A stretch of 64,000 nucleotides of DNA, taken from Furcasterigmium furcatum (lineage: Eukaryota; Ascomycota; Sordariomycetes; Glomerellales; Plectosphaerellaceae). The notes below the pieces were generated by a model that saw only the letters and a program-made list of their open reading frames with translations, did no database searches and was not told the DNA's origin. Location of the stretch: contig BCIA01000005.1 of the NCBI GenBank assembly GCA_001599815.1, forward strand, positions 2,025,088-2,089,087, read 5' to 3'. How positions within the stretch are numbered: the first letter of the stretch is position 1; every line of letters begins with the position of its first letter. Positions 41,687 through 55,435 of this stretch are shown here, piece after piece. Position numbers and translations under genes: made by a program.

Positions 41687-43944
41687 TCTGCACGGTGTTC
41701 TCAGGTAAAACGAAACAAGTGGTATCTTTGCTCGGCAGAATTGATGGATCAGATGTCAGTCCTGTCCCAGATTGACATCCCTGGACAAGGAAGAGGACTT
41801 CATCGGCAGGTGAAAAAAGACGGAGGACGTCAGGAGTGGGGCCAGGATCTGCTGGTGCTAAGGGGCAGCCTCCCGATAAGCGAGAACGCTAGCGCGCGGG
41901 CAGAAGGAACATGACGCTCGGTTTGGAGATTCCCGGCTCTGATAGCTCCCGTCTCCAGCAGTTCCCCATGCTCCATCGACCAGCGTGCCTGGATTGGAGC
42001 GTCATTGCCAGGAACCGACGTAGTGGGCAAGACATCCGCGAGCGACCAGCCAGGCATACCAAGACCATCTACCAATTCGAGGCATCGTCCCACTCGCAAT
42101 GGAAACCGATTCCCCATAATGAGGGCGTCAGTGGCGCCCATAGGGTTAACCCTGAACGGGGCTTCTTGCTCGACTGATCATGTCCCCTGTTTTGTGGAAA
42201 ATGGGAAAGGAAGCCAGAGGCAACCGTTCCAAATCTCATTGGAGATGTTTCTGTAGACTGCCCGAATATACCATCATCAGGTTCCTCAAACATCCATGTA
42301 TCAAACTGTCAGGACCTGTGGAACATCAACAGGCATCTGGCCCTGTCCGCCGACAGGCCTTGTTCTCTCCAACAAGGTCAAAAGCCAATCCCAACAAAAT
42401 AGCAAGGCACTCGGTGATTAGATCATAACTTTGATAAGGCAATGCACGTGGTACCTACAGTGGCACTGTCGCCTTGTTGCCTGACAGGACATGACGAAGG
42501 AGCGGGCCCAGTAGGTACCTCGGGGCGTGTTGGCTGGGGGCCCTGTCTGCGCCCACAGCTGCTTTGTGCTTCCTCCAGATCGGATTCTGTCTCCTGCACA
42601 TTCACTCCCGTCCGCCCCCTTCCCTCTGCTGGTGGATGACAGCCCTTTGTGTGCTCTGCCACCTTCACTTCTCTTCCTTCTTGAGTCAACTCTTCCCTGT
42701 CAACTTTCATATTTGGCCTTTAACATCCCGGAATCTCCAGGTGACAACGCACACCGGCAGCCTGTGCAATACCAGGAGCCTGCCGGACCTGCTTCTTCTC
42801 CGTCTGTTGGGTGGTGGTAATCGAGCACCCTGGCCCTCCTCCACTTGCACCAACACCGAGCTGAGGTAATCTGGACACCCCGCTAAACTTCTAGGTTCCC
42901 AAGTTCCAACACACCCGACTCCAGTGTCATCGTCCACACCCCTCCCCGCTTTCTACCGTCAACCCCGCCGCTGCGCCCGCAAACACCGCCAGCAACCTCT
43001 CAGGCTCTTATCCTCACAAGCCCGCGCATCCCGACAGCTCACTAGCGACTGGGCACCTGAAGGTGTCTGAAGGTGTGGGAATTCCAAACACCCGTGAGAG
43101 ATTTGATTGTTGGCAAGGTAAGGATATCCTTTTCTCTGTCCCGCCGACAGAAGCTGCAGCTCGAGCTGGTCTTCATTGTCGATCCTTTCTCGACATTTAT
43201 TGTCGAGCCCTCGTATCTCATCGCCAGAATTTCATCCGCCCTCAGCACGGGCTGGGTCGAAGTTATTTTAGCTTGCCTCCGTTCAGCGGGTTCGGATTCC
43301 CCGCAACACGCCCCAAGAGCACCAGGCGCGTGTGGACGCGTTCCAAGTTCCCGAGAGACACGGTCGGGCTCGCTAAAGCTAGAGGAGCTACCTCCACTGC
43401 CCAAGCAGGCAAGCAGCTGCCTGGATTCATTGGACGTGCAATCCCTGCCGCCCGCTAACGACCTCTTCCCGTGCCTTCCTGTACCTTACCTCACCTCACC
43501 TACCCCTCCACCTCCAAGCACAGGCACGGGCAAAAAAAGAGACAACTTCCCTCCCACCTCCGTCTGTCTCTGCGGGCAGCGTTGGAACAACCACCACATT
43601 TCACCATCCTCCTGCATTGCCCATTGGTTTTTCTACTACTCTCTATTTCTTTCATCTCATACGTCACCCGCCCGTCCCCCACGGCACGGCTGATTGCCTC
43701 GCCTTGCCCGGCCCGGCTTTCATCCATTCATCCATCCCACGACGACAGGCAGCCTTGCCCTGCCCCCTGGGGTCACACTGCCTTCGCTGACCCCCGACCT
43801 CCGTCACATCCACCGTCACGAAAGCTGCCCGTCTCAGAAGCCACATGCTAATCCTGCTCAGCCGCCGCCGAGCCAACTCGCGCGACGGAGTCAACTCCAC
43901 GGAGCTTCCGCGTCTGTGCTGCTCGACAGCTCCTCATCTCCCAG
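41687..43944. promoter_or_regulatory. Long divergent intergenic region, POP3 and the giant deubiquitinase
   Basis: These 2.26 kb separate divergent starts. On the POP3 side I see TTCATCGG near 41800 (one mismatch to an inverted PAC) and GTGAAAAAAG near 41810. On the deubiquitinase side the last kilobase is C/T-rich and leader-like. An upstream ATG at 43845 opens an overlapping uORF. No protein gene is supported in between. Confidence 0.5.
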
Positions 43945-44021
43945 ATGGACCAGCCGACAGGTTCCCCGGACGCCCAGGATCGCCCGGCCACCTCTCCAGA
44001 CCCTGCACCGACTCGACCTAA
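43845..44021 (+). promoter_or_regulatory. Upstream ORF overlapping the deubiquitinase start
   Basis: An ATG at 43845 begins a 58-codon frame that ends with TAA at 44019-44021. It passes out of frame over the main start codon at 43945. If this part of the leader is retained in the mRNA, it would reduce initiation at the main ATG. Leader splicing could remove it. Confidence 0.4.
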
Positions 44022-47000
44022 TCCCTTCGACGACGACACGAATTCCGCTCGAAAGCGCCGTCGCACCTCCCCCGTCGGATCCAGCAGCAGCCTTGCCTCC
44101 GACTCGGCCATGGACCAGACCGACGATAGCCCTACCGCGGATGCTTCCGCCATGAACATCGATCAGAATACCTCCCACCCCACCACTCCCGACCAAAGCT
44201 CCGCCGCCCCGGAGCTCACACCCCAGCTCTCCTCGAGCCGTGTCACCACGATAAATCTGCGGCATCACGGCGGCCTGGACGGCGCCGCCTCTCCCACGAC
44301 ACCCTCCCGCGAGCCCACTTGCAATGGCCAGCCTCGCCTGATCCCCGACGACCAGAAAATGCAGGATGCCCGGCCCGACACGGGAAGGGACTCCTTCGAG
44401 TCAGAAGGCGGCACCACCCCGGTATCATCCACCATTGCCACGAACAGTCCCGAGGCTCATCTTGTCGAGGAGCCTGTCGACGCGGCCGATGCCTTGGGCG
44501 AGCCCGAGATCACTATTCTTGGAGAGCAGCCGGTGTTTGATTTTGCCAGGGACTTCCCCTTTCAAGGCGACGCTCACCAAGAACCCCTCTGCGACGCGGT
44601 CGACCGCATTATGCGCTTCCTGGAAACAAGTCACTCTAGCGGGACTGAAGACGAGGACGTCATCTTCCAGCTCCTCGGTTGGATGAACCAGTGCGTCGGT
44701 TTTTTCCGCCGACTGGATATGGATCGCACAATCGCCTGCATTTCCGGCCACCAGGCCTTCTGGGCCAGGTTGCGAGACCTTATTGTCCAAATCAGCTTCA
44801 AAAGGTATGGTTTTCCTCTACCAGACCCAAGCTATGCATCCCTCCTTGCTGACTCTCGGACAGATCCAGATATCCGGTTGGGAGTTCTGCTCGGATCACC
44901 TCCAACAACTTCCTCAGGGCCACCAGTGACGTCGTGGCGGTCCTCGTCAAGACCGACCTCGACAACCTCGCAAGACACCGGAACGATTCCAACTTTGCGG
45001 ACGCAATACCGTTTGTGACGTCCAGTCCGATGCTTGATGCCTTCGCGACTAGTGTGCGGCAGATGACGATGTCCGGTTCCAGAGAGTCGCCCTACGCGAC
45101 CCTGCATGAGGACGGCGATCTCACCAAGCGATTTCTGGACGCGGACGGTGGGGGCTTGAGTCTTCTCGTTCGTCTGGCCCAGGCACAAGTCGCCCTGCTT
45201 CCGCGCCATCCCCAGCTGGCCGACAACTTGGATTACCCGTCATCGGCCGTCGCAGGCGTCCTAAGTATGACGAGGGCCCTTCTGCCCGAGAACCTTCTTC
45301 CGCCCCAGCAGTCCTCAGCTGCGGCTAAAGCAAGACTTGCCATCGGACTTCAATACTTCGATGTCGTTGCTACTGCTTTCTCGGCATTAATCGACAAATC
45401 GGTAACACATCTCAGCCCTTTTCACACCGAGAATCTCATTGGCAGCCTCTCAGAGACGCTGACACATGGTCTTGCCGCTGGCCACGACGCTGCAACACAG
45501 CGCCTTATTCATCTCCACGAAGCATTTCCGGACGTACCTGATCAATACATCGCGCACATGGCCTCGTGGGAGTGGCGCCTGGGAGTGCTCTGCCGACTGA
45601 TCAAGTCCAGTCAGATGCAACTTCGGGTCATGGCTTTGCGGGTGACATGCGACGAGCTCGTCCAGCTGTGGAAGAACAGCGCCAAAGACTTCAGTGGTAA
45701 TGCCTTTCTGGAGAGTCTCGCCCGGCATCTGGATGGACTAGGCATCGTCGACTACGTCCTGGACTCCACCTGTCACCCCGAGATCACAGCCCACAGCGGC
45801 AACATCGTCGGCTTCATTCTCGTTACTGGTCAGTATCGAGACGATCACACCGATCTGCTGTGGCGAAGCATCACGGGTGTCGAGGATGCCAGAAACTACG
45901 ACAGCCTCGGCCGTTTCGTGCAGAGCGTGCTGCACATGTTCACGAGAGCGAGCCTTCACTACCTCTTGAGCAAGTTTCAGGATCTTCGACTTGCGGACAT
46001 GTCCCCAATCGTCATCACTGTTCTCAGTCAAGTTCTGAATTACTACCTCCCCCTGCTTCACAACGAGGGCCAAAGTGATCCAATGTTGATTGAGCTGCTT
46101 CTGCGTCTGCTACGAGAAGCTTGGCTGCTTCGGCCTGACTCGTCACCTGCAAATCCAGAGGTCAACAACATGGTCATGGAGAAGATGCGGATGATACTGG
46201 CAGAAGAGGCTAGTGCTGACATCCGAGCGAAGGTGCTGGCAGATTGCTGCGCTGATATCGCTTCCAAATCTGTCACCACCCTGGGGAGCATGTGGTGTCT
46301 CTTGAACCTGGTGCGCCTGGGCCCAGCCTCGGCCACAGATCTGCACACTCTGACGGTTGAGCATGACTTCCCTCGCATCATCATTGAGGAAATTGAGCAT
46401 GCTGCTCAAGATGCCCCCAGTCGGGGGCTGTCAACGATACTGCAGCGTGCCGGTAATGTGCCGCGGGTGCAGTTCCTCTCCTACATCCTGAGGCACGAGG
46501 CGAGAACTATCACTGACGATCTGGGCATACGACTGCTTGATGTCCTCGTCGGCCCAAATGCTATCAGCCAGGATGACAGGGAGGCAGCCTGGCGCATGCT
46601 GAACAGGATGGGCACCGAAGTGGCCTACGACAATCCTTTTTTGCACGCCTGCTTCACACAGTACCTTCCTCGCCTCTCTCCGAGTCACATTCACCCCGGG
46701 ACTCTGGACTTCGTCAAGGGTATTCTGCTGAGGAATCTCAACTCACCCAACTCCGTTCCTTCCTTCGAACAACCGGGGGCGGCAGAAGACAACTCTTTGG
46801 ACGGGGAGGAAAACCTGGTCCAGGTTGGCATTGAGCAGCTTTGGCGGATGCTTCTCTCCACTGAGAACCAGAGCCTTGCGGAGAACATGGTCAGAACCTT
46901 GGTGGACGATGTTTATGTTGGCAGCGCAGTCATCCAATCATACCCGCACTGCAGAGCACGCCAAGTCCACCTCGCTGTGGTCGACCGTTGTTTGAGTCAG

Positions 47001-50000
47001 CTGGAGGTCGCTGCCGAGCAACTCAGAGCAGACCGCGAGGCCGACGTCATGCCATCGCTTCCAGACGAGAGCAGCGTCAACGAGCGTGTATTCGCGCGCT
47101 CCCTCGCCGTACTTCGAGTCTTCATGGCGGCTTATCAGTCCAACAAACTGTTCTCCCCACCAGATCTTCGGCCCTTGATGCCACAAACCCCTGGCGCAAT
47201 CCAGGGCGAACCCGCGGACCTCAAATATCAATCATCCGCCGGCCAGATGCAAACAGGCATGCTCCCCGTGGTCATTGGCTGCCAGAACACGGCTGGTGAC
47301 CTGCTGGCGACCCTGCGGGAGGCAACGGGTTTTGAGAATTACCGTCTCTATCATTCAGGAGTCCTGTTCACCCCCGAAGGGCCACATGTCGCTATTTCTC
47401 TCGAGGACCTGCACTTGATAAGTGGTCTGCTCCTTGTGATTCAGGAGACACCTTGTGTTGCCGCCCCGGCAAACACCATGCCAGGCACTTCTGCGCTACA
47501 GATCGAGGTTTTGCGGCACTTCCCACAGCTCTGGTCTTATTTGAGCATGCAGAGCTCCTTGGCTTGCCAGATCTATCAAGTGTTGACCAGCCTGCCTGCA
47601 GATTCTCAGATACTCGAGATGATCGAGTCGCCAACCTCCACTCACCAGGACATCTTTCCCAGAGGAGAGCCTTACAAATGCCTCTACGCTACTTATGCTC
47701 TGGACATGTACCTCCAGATGGCCCGACAACCCACAGACGGCAATACGCAAGACGGACAAGTCAGATCAGCGGCCGCGATCCTTCGCACACGCACGCTGGT
47801 GGCAGATGCTCTTGCCGACACGCATCTTCTGGGGGATCACATGAACGTGCTTCCCAAACATCAACTTTCCTCGTCATTGATGCGGCTATACCTTCAGACG
47901 CTTCAGAGCATGATGGAGCAAGGGGGAACCAGGGTTGATGAAGTTGGCACTCCAGCCGTGGATCGACTGGTCGAGCTGCTTGAATCTGGCCTGCAGAGCC
48001 CGAGGCACGAGCATTCCTTGGAACTCGTTCAAGTGAGCTTCGAGGCTCTGCTCCTCACCTCGGCACTGAACACTGCTTTCTGGGCCGATTTCAAGGAGCA
48101 CACGAAAACGGACGACTTGATCCAGAACATGCTTCTCCAAGAGCAAGATGGTCTCATCCGGCAGCACACTAGAGCAGCCATCTTCGAGAGGTGTGGTATC
48201 AGCCACATGCAGCTGGACGCGCAGAACACCACCGATCTCGTTCAGATGGCAGTACCAACTGCCGCGTTTCGGCAGTTCTTCTGGCAAATGTTCTCGATCT
48301 TGATTCCTGACGCTGTCAGACTTTCGAGCCAGGCCAGCAATTTCTTCGAAGTGGTCCACGGCCTGGCCAGGCATCTGATGGTTGTCGAGAAGTCTGATTA
48401 CCTGGATGTTCATGATCTGGTTCGGCAATGTTGTCTTCTCCTTGAGAACTACGAGACCACGGAGGTCCTCGGTGTTGCGTACGCAGAAGATGCGGTGCTC
48501 TTGCACCTGTTGAGCATCTTGAAGCTGTGTTTCTGGACGCAAGACAAGGAAACGCTTGCGACCTTCGACATTCCTCCACGGTTCGCGGAGAATCTTTTCT
48601 GGCAACATCTGTTTCCGCGCGATCGAAGACGCAGGGGAGACGGTGTTTCTCCCACTGTCTTCTCACCTCGAGCACGGCAGCTTCTCTACGAAATCGTCCA
48701 GACCATCTGCACCGACAGCGAAGAATCGACATCTGAGCTGGCCCGGGCTCTCGTTCAGGTGACGCCCTTTGACAAGACAGACGAGGAGTTTGGATACAAC
48801 TACGAGATGGGGTGGAACATCGACCGCGCGAGCGAAATTCGAGCGGAATGCGGCTATGCAGGACTGCGCAACCTGAGCAACACATGCTATATGAACTCGC
48901 TCATGACACAGCTCTTCATGAACACCAAGTTTCGAGACTTTATGATCAACGCCCCGGTCCACGATCAGAATGCACAGGAGCTGCTCATCGAGACGCAGAA
49001 GATCTTCTCTCATCTGCAGGATACCAATCGCCGATTCGTCGACCCCGAGCAGATGTTTCTGAGCATCAAGACGTCCAACAATGAGATGATCGACGCCTCT
49101 CAGCAGATGGACGTGGATGAATTCTACAATCTCCTCTTCGATCGTTGGGAAAGCCAGCTGCCCGAAGCCAAGGTTCGACAGAACTTCCGCACGTTCTATG
49201 GTGGCCAACTCGTGCAGCAAGTGAGCTCCAAGGAGTGTGAGCACATCTCGGAACGGTTCGAGCCATTCTCCGCCATTCAATGCGACGTCAGTGGTAGACG
49301 AAACCTTGCTGCAAGCCTCCAGGCTTACGTCGATGGCGAGGTCTTGTCTGGTGATAACAAGTACAAATGCTCGAAATGCGATCGACATGTCGACGCCGTC
49401 AAGAGAGCCTGCCTCAAGGACATACCGGACAATCTCATATTCCATCTGAAACGCTTCGACTTCAACCTCCGCAGCATGATGCGAAGAAAAATCAACGACC
49501 ACTTTGCCTTCCCAGCCCAGATCGACATGCGACCTTACACCATTGAGCAGCTCAGCGACCCGTCACAGAAACTAGAACCAGACATTTTCGAACTTGTCGG
49601 CGTCCTGGTTCATACAGGCACGGCCGAGACCGGCCACTACTATTCATACATCCGCGAACGACCGACAACGCGGGAAGGGCAGACTTGGCTGGAGTTCAAC
49701 GACGATTCAGTCACCTTCTGGGACCATGCCAATATGGAGGAAGCCACCTTTGGTGCCCTGCCGCGGACACAGGACCAGGCCGAATATACGCTCGAGAAAG
49801 CGCACAATGCGTATATGCTCTTCTACGAGCGGTCGTCGGCACTGAAGGCGCAGCAAGCAGCGGTCTTGGCTCGCCAGGTTCCAACGCCCTTGAAGGTAGA
49901 CCTGCCAGATGAGATGTTCGAGACGATTATGAATGACAACACCGCCTGGCTCCAGCGTCACTGTCTCTTCGACGAGCATCATCTGCATTTCACGATGCAC

Positions 50001-51769
50001 TTTTGCAACCGCATCTTGTCACAGCAACCAGGGGAGTCTGCGGCCAACCGACGTCTTGGCAAGATGGCTATGCAGATCTTGCTCGGTGTGTTCGACCAAG
50101 CGGTGACCCGCACGAAAAGCCTGAGCTTTCTCAATCTGTACGTGGAAGTCCTGCAAGCGGCTGTTGTAAGGTCCAGCAGCTGCGCGCTCGCCCTCATCCA
50201 ATACTTCTCCGAGACGCAAGAGCCCTTCAGACAGCTGGTGCAGCGCAATCCCGACGCAGAAGTCCGCAGCATGACTGTGTATGTGTTCATGTCGGCCCTC
50301 CGGAAGCTGCGCTCCATGGACTCAGACGCATACGGCATGGGGGACAATATCGACGACATCGACACGAAAGCCGTCGGCAACTGCATGGATCTTTTCGATG
50401 TTCTGTGGCGACAATTCCAGGTCAACATGCGTGCCTGGCCCGAAGTTTTCGATTTGATCACACGTTTTGCCCATCTTGGCGACTTTGAAGTCGCCCTCCT
50501 TCTCCAGGGGGATTGGCTTACGAGGGCAATGCTGGTGATCGCCACAGACAGCACCTTCGGAAAACTGCCGGAGGTCTACCGAAAACTCAATTCGGTCCTG
50601 ATGCGAAGGAAGCAATCAGGAACGACGCGTGGACCCAGCTATTACGAGGTCGTTGGACTCGTTGCGCGGCTCATGTCGCGGCTTTCCGACACTGTTGAAG
50701 AACCCTGTATCGATACAGCAGACCGCATGGACTTCTATGTCGCCAATCCGGGGGAGAAGCTGCCGTGGTGTCACGAGGAAGTTCACGTGCTCAGCAAACA
50801 GTACGAGGATACGGGAAGTGTGTTCGTTCGAAGGCTGCTAGAAGTCGGAGGGGATGTGCCGGCCACCCAGGCGATCATCAGCCTCCTCGCTAATGGCGAC
50901 AAGGAGATGCAATACGCTCTGGTTGGGGTGATGCGCGGCGTATTCCGGCGGCCTGGCGAGGTCTACTCCCTTCGACCCTTCCTGGCCGCCATCCACACAT
51001 ACGTGGAGTCTCAGCCACAACTGAGCTCTTCGTTTGAGCTCATCGACCTTGTTCTCCGCACGTGCAGGGAGCCCGGACCGGACGGCGGACATTTGCTGCA
51101 ATTCTTCAGGTCGATCCACACGACTCTGGCGAGCCATCAAAACGTCAGGATCCCTAAGGAAGTACTGCAGATGGTTCCCCTGTGGGGCCCGCCGCTCCTG
51201 GGGTACCCAAACAAGGTCGTTGCCCGCAACACGGAGTCGTACATCACGAACGAGATCTTGCCCTCGGAGTTTGACGAGGATGACGACGGGCAGCTCGGGG
51301 CGATGATGGCGGAGAAGGCGAGAGAACTCGCCAGGAGGTGTCTGGACCACCTGAGGCGGCACTTTCTCGGCCGCCCCAACACTGCGGAGTCCATCGCGAA
51401 CCTCCAGAACATCATTGCTCACTGTGAAAATTTTTATGCGGACCAAGAGCCTGGCAGTCAAGGGAATTTGGCCAAGTCTCGTGATGGTGAGTCAACGGGC
51501 GGTACTGGCTGGGGCGGGACGGGATTGGAAGCTGACGTGTCATGAACAGAAATTTACACCCAACTCCAGTTCAATCTCGTCGAGGAGCTGGACGAGGAGG
51601 GCTCCGGTACGTCCCCGTTCTCTGAGTTGAGCGACGACACGATCGACTTTGATGGCTGACCCGCCGCGAAGACTGGGAGCAGTCCGTCGCATCGTCCGGG
51701 GCATTGGAGAGCCTCGCGGATGCGCTGATGCAGACGGCCGGGGAGGTGCCCGATGTGCAGATGCGCTGA
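43945..51769 (+). CDS. Giant ubiquitin carboxyl-terminal hydrolase (USP9X/USP24/USP34 class), 4 exons
   Basis: This cysteine protease of peptidase family C19 is predicted to remove ubiquitin from substrates. Exons are 43945-44804, 44864-51486, 51550-51606 and 51672-51769. The introns (59, 63 and 65 bp) start GTATGG, GTGAGT and GTACGT. The product is about 2,545 residues. The N-terminal 190 residues are Ser/Thr/Pro-rich with a basic patch ARKRRRT. A long helical-repeat region of about 1,400 residues follows, then the USP catalytic domain. Its Cys box is YAGLRNLSNTCYMNSLMTQL with Cys1628, and its His box is GTAETGHYYSYIRE with His1878. Two CxxC-type pairs are visible (for example CSKCDRHVD). 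After the catalytic domain, about 600 residues of further helical repeats are present. The last two small exons add EIYTQLQFNLVEELDEEGSD and a tail ending PDVQMR. Reading past intron 2 gives a false stop at 51545. The size fits the puf/USP34-type group; the exact orthologue is uncertain. Confidence 0.94.
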
Positions 51770-53579
51770 GGGAGCGGCGAGACCGTCACACGATACGAAG
51801 AGAGGAGGAGAGAAGAAGAGAAAAGAAGATGAGACTCACGAGCCCACGACTTTTCATTCTGGTACGACCGGCGTCACAGGGTCATGAGAATACCTGGCAC
51901 GACAGGAAGGGTGCGACAAGGACGATGAGATACGGACAGCTGGGAAGCTGCTGGCATGATCACATAAGCACAGGCGCGAGGCGTTGTGGCCTTTGTTTCT
52001 CTTTTTTCAGTGTGGTTTTGGAACATGGATTTGTATGGAATTTCCCGCGACTCACTGCCTCCTAGGAGGGGGACGGGATGGCGTTCAGGGGAAACTCTAC
52101 ATCTTTCGGCCTGGCTCAGAGGTTACAGGGTAGAGCAGGGCCGCGGCATGGCATCTATCCATCTGGCGAGGCGAGACGCCTCTGGTAGCATTGCTTATGA
52201 GCCGACAGGAATCAGCGAATGATTTACAGTGTGTGGCCTCCAGCCCGGGCGGGCCTGTGATGTGGTCGTGTCGAGACTGCATGCTGGCCTCGGTTGGTCA
52301 AGTCGTCAAGTGTCATAGGGCAAATCGCCAAAGTCAGCCTACCTGGGACAGATGGCGGTCACCGTTGGATGGCCTGGTGCCTCAGCATCCGCGGTGAACT
52401 ACGCTTGCCGCCGAAGAGGAACGAGATCACTCAGGGTATTTCTGCTATTTTAAAGTATGCCCGCTGTATTGAGAAAAATCAGGCCAGATCTGCATGTGCC
52501 ATGCCCTCTCGTGCATTACCCCGGATTCTGTCACATGATCTGCTACGAAGAACTCCCATCTGCGCTGCAACCTTTTGGCAGGCAAGCAGGTGGTCTTGGA
52601 CTGTGATGTCCAGTGTGGCTGTGTCTATTTTGAGATCTGTTGGCCGTCTCCCTGACCCCCCCTGAGTTGCTCCCGGACAGAGACCAATGAGCTTGACGAC
52701 GGGACGATCAACGGCGGGGGTTTAAAGGTGACAGGGGGGTCGGCGGTAATGGGCGGGGAGCCAATGGCGGGAGATGGCGGGGCGGGCCACGGTGGGGGGC
52801 GTTTGTGACGGGGCCGAAAATAGTAGGACTTAGCCGCCCAGAATTTGGGGATTCCAGATAGACTGGACTGTTTGGGGAATAGTGGGAGGATCGGTTCGAG
52901 ATGCTGGGTACGGTGTTGCGTGTTTGAGAAGAGCTTATTCTGGAGATCTTGGGGATCTGGGGGTTTGGGCTCGGGTTGAGAATAGAGAGCATGTATCTAC
53001 TTCAGTCGTCCGCTGTAAGACGAGGTAAAAAGGGGTATCCCTGAGAGTGACCAGGCTGGCGGTATCTCTCTCAGTCAGGCTTAGACGCCGTGACGCAGTG
53101 CTTTTTTTATCCCACCGCTCCCCCATCCATCACCCCTGCCCCTTCTGCAGCCCAGCTGCCGCCCGTGATGTGACTGGCGCGCCTTAGCCAGATCCGATGC
53201 AACCCTCCGCCCCGTTCCTCTGGCATTCTCTGGCGGTAAGGAGGTGCCAGCGAGCTTGTTTTCTGCATGCAGCACGGAGAATTTCTAGTTTCAGGAACAA
53301 GGGCGGTTTCACCTCCTTGTTGGTTTCAGAGATCCCCCACGCGCGTTTGTTTGTTTGTCGGTCTCGTGTGGAGATTGATATAAGATGGTGATGCCCTCCT
53401 CGTCCTGCTGAGACCAGCCAACCACCAATGTCTTGAAGATATCAGGATCGGGTGAGGTTGAGATGAACGCCGAGGGACCCTGACCTGACCTGCTCTGTTC
53501 CAACACAACGGACACATCAAGCAGAAGACACTCTCCTTTTTCGTTCGGCCGTAGCCCAGCAAGCAAGCAAGCAGCAGCC
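51770..53579. other. Intergenic region downstream of the deubiquitinase gene
   Basis: About 1.8 kb between two plus-strand genes shows no supported gene. A G-rich stretch at 52690-52810 and a CAAG repeat just before 53577 are the only local patterns. The last 100 bases form the leader of the next gene. Confidence 0.55.
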
Positions 53580-55261
53580 ATGTCCATCTGCAAGAGCCGC
53601 ATCTCCTCGCCCCTCGAGGCGGGCACATCCGTCCTCGACGTCGACCACCTCCCAGGACACCTCTCCGAGGCCCTCGAGTACGCCTCCAAGCGCCTCGCCC
53701 GACGCTCCCTCCACATCTCCCTCGTCGTCATCAGGCGCGACTACCAGCTCCCTCGCGCCTTTCCCTCGCCTCTCTCGCCCGCGCTCAGCATCCCGTCGAC
53801 GCCCTGCTCCCCGGCTCCGATCAAGACCCCCCTCTCCCCACGGTTCGGCTTCGCCTCCTCGCCCATCACCTCGTTCAAAAAGCTCGTGAGGACCAACAGC
53901 TCCGCGACCGCGAGCCCCCTCCCCAGCCCGGCATGCAGCGTCGACAGCGACAGGAGCTGGAGGCCGCGGCCCCTCGCTTCCCACCCAACATGGCCTACCA
54001 CGCCCCGGACGCCGCTCACCCCGCCGCCGATGACACCCCTCCTCACGGCATCGAGCAGCTCCACGGACATCCAGGAGGCGTGCACACCGCACCCTTTCGG
54101 GGTCCGCCTGGTCTATGCCGACCTCCTGACGGAGAAGCAGAAGACCCTGTTGCACCAGACGATCGAGCGGACGGAGAAGAAATTCCGCATTGGGTGCGTT
54201 TCTCCCGCCCGGCCCAAGGCCACGTGAATCAAAGTCCATGCAGCTGACCCCCCTCAAGCCCCGGTTGGCTCCCCCAGCCCGTCGATGCCGCCTCCTGCGG
54301 CCTCTCCCGCACGATTGCGAACCGCTCGCTCCTCCAGAACGAGGTCCTCTTCGCCTCTGAGGGGCTCACCCTCGTCCCGCTCGACAGGCTGTACACCTTC
54401 AAGGCCGCGCTCGCGAGCTACTCCCGCACCGCGGCGCCGCTGCGCCTCGAGGACGCCGTCGACGAGCTGCGCCGCCTCGTGCTCTCCCGAAAGGGCGCGC
54501 GGATCCCCCGCGCCGAGCTGGGGCGGTGGTACGACTGGCTCAGTTTCTCCGACGCGGCGCTGCGGGCCGTCGATAGGATGTACCGCCGCGCGTATGGCGG
54601 GGTGGCTGGCGAGGGGGCGATCGAGGGCTTCAGCGGGGTGAGGAGCCAGGGCACCTCAGCGGTGAAGGGGGAGGAGGTGAGCGAGGGCGAGGGAGAGGGC
54701 CGCAGCGAGAGCCGCAGCGAGAGCCAGAGCGAGAGCGAGGTTGAGACGGACTTTGAGACAGATTCCACTCGGGACCGGGAGGAGACGGTTGAGGCGGTCA
54801 CGAGGGTGGTGCCGAGGGAGGAGGACCGAGAGAAGACACCGGTGGCCCGGACAGTGGATGTCCGGAACTCCGTGCGGACCGTGCAGATCGGCAAGGCGCC
54901 GGGGCCGAAGGGGCCGGCGCTGAAGCTGCAGACGCAATTTGAGAAGAAGCCTGTCATTGCTGCTGCTGCTGCTGCTCCTCAGGCGCAGAGCATGGTGCTG
55001 CCGTTTGGGTTTGCGCCGCTGGAGGGGCACAAACGGAGTCCCGTCGAGGAGGAGGATCCCTTGACGGCGAGGCCGGTGAGGCAGAACTCGTGCTGGAGCC
55101 CGGTGACGATTGCCAGCGAGGGCGGGAGGGGCGGCGACGGGCCCATGACGCCGAACGGGTACGATGATATCTCGCCCATCACGAGGGGCGAGTGGGGGTT
55201 CCTGATGGGCGACGGTGGCGTGCGGCAGGGGATGAAGACGGCCGCTGTTATGACGTTCTGA
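53580..55261 (+). CDS. Conserved fungal protein of unknown function (DUF7582-like), 2 exons
   Basis: No biochemical function is known to me. Exons are 53580-54193 and 54259-55261. The 65-bp intron starts GTGCGT and ends CCTCAAG after a CTGAC branch; the more obvious CCCCAG acceptor at 54277 breaks the frame. The product is 538 residues. The N-terminal domain reads LDVDHLPGHLSEALEYASKRL then HISLVVIRRDYQLP, and the second half of the domain FGVRLVYADLLTEKQKTLLH, then GWLPQPVDAASCGLSRTIAN and NEVLFASEGLTLVPLDRLYT. These fit a fungal family I remember as DUF7582, which looks like an alpha/beta fold interrupted by a Ser/Pro-rich insertion of about 110 residues. The C-terminal third is acidic, with a Glu/Ser/Arg repeat (EGRSESRSESQSESEVE), and looks disordered. 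There is no signal peptide or membrane span. Confidence 0.8.
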
Positions 55262-55435
55262 CGTGATCGGAGCCGGCCGTGTAACCTTCTTGTACATCCT
55301 TTTTTACGACATTAATGATCATCATGGACATAGGAACAGAGGCATTGTACACAAGACCGTGGCTGAACTTCATGTGGGTATCATTGTGTTTGTTTGCTCG
55401 AAATTCAACGAAAATACGCCCCCCGACGGCTGGGA

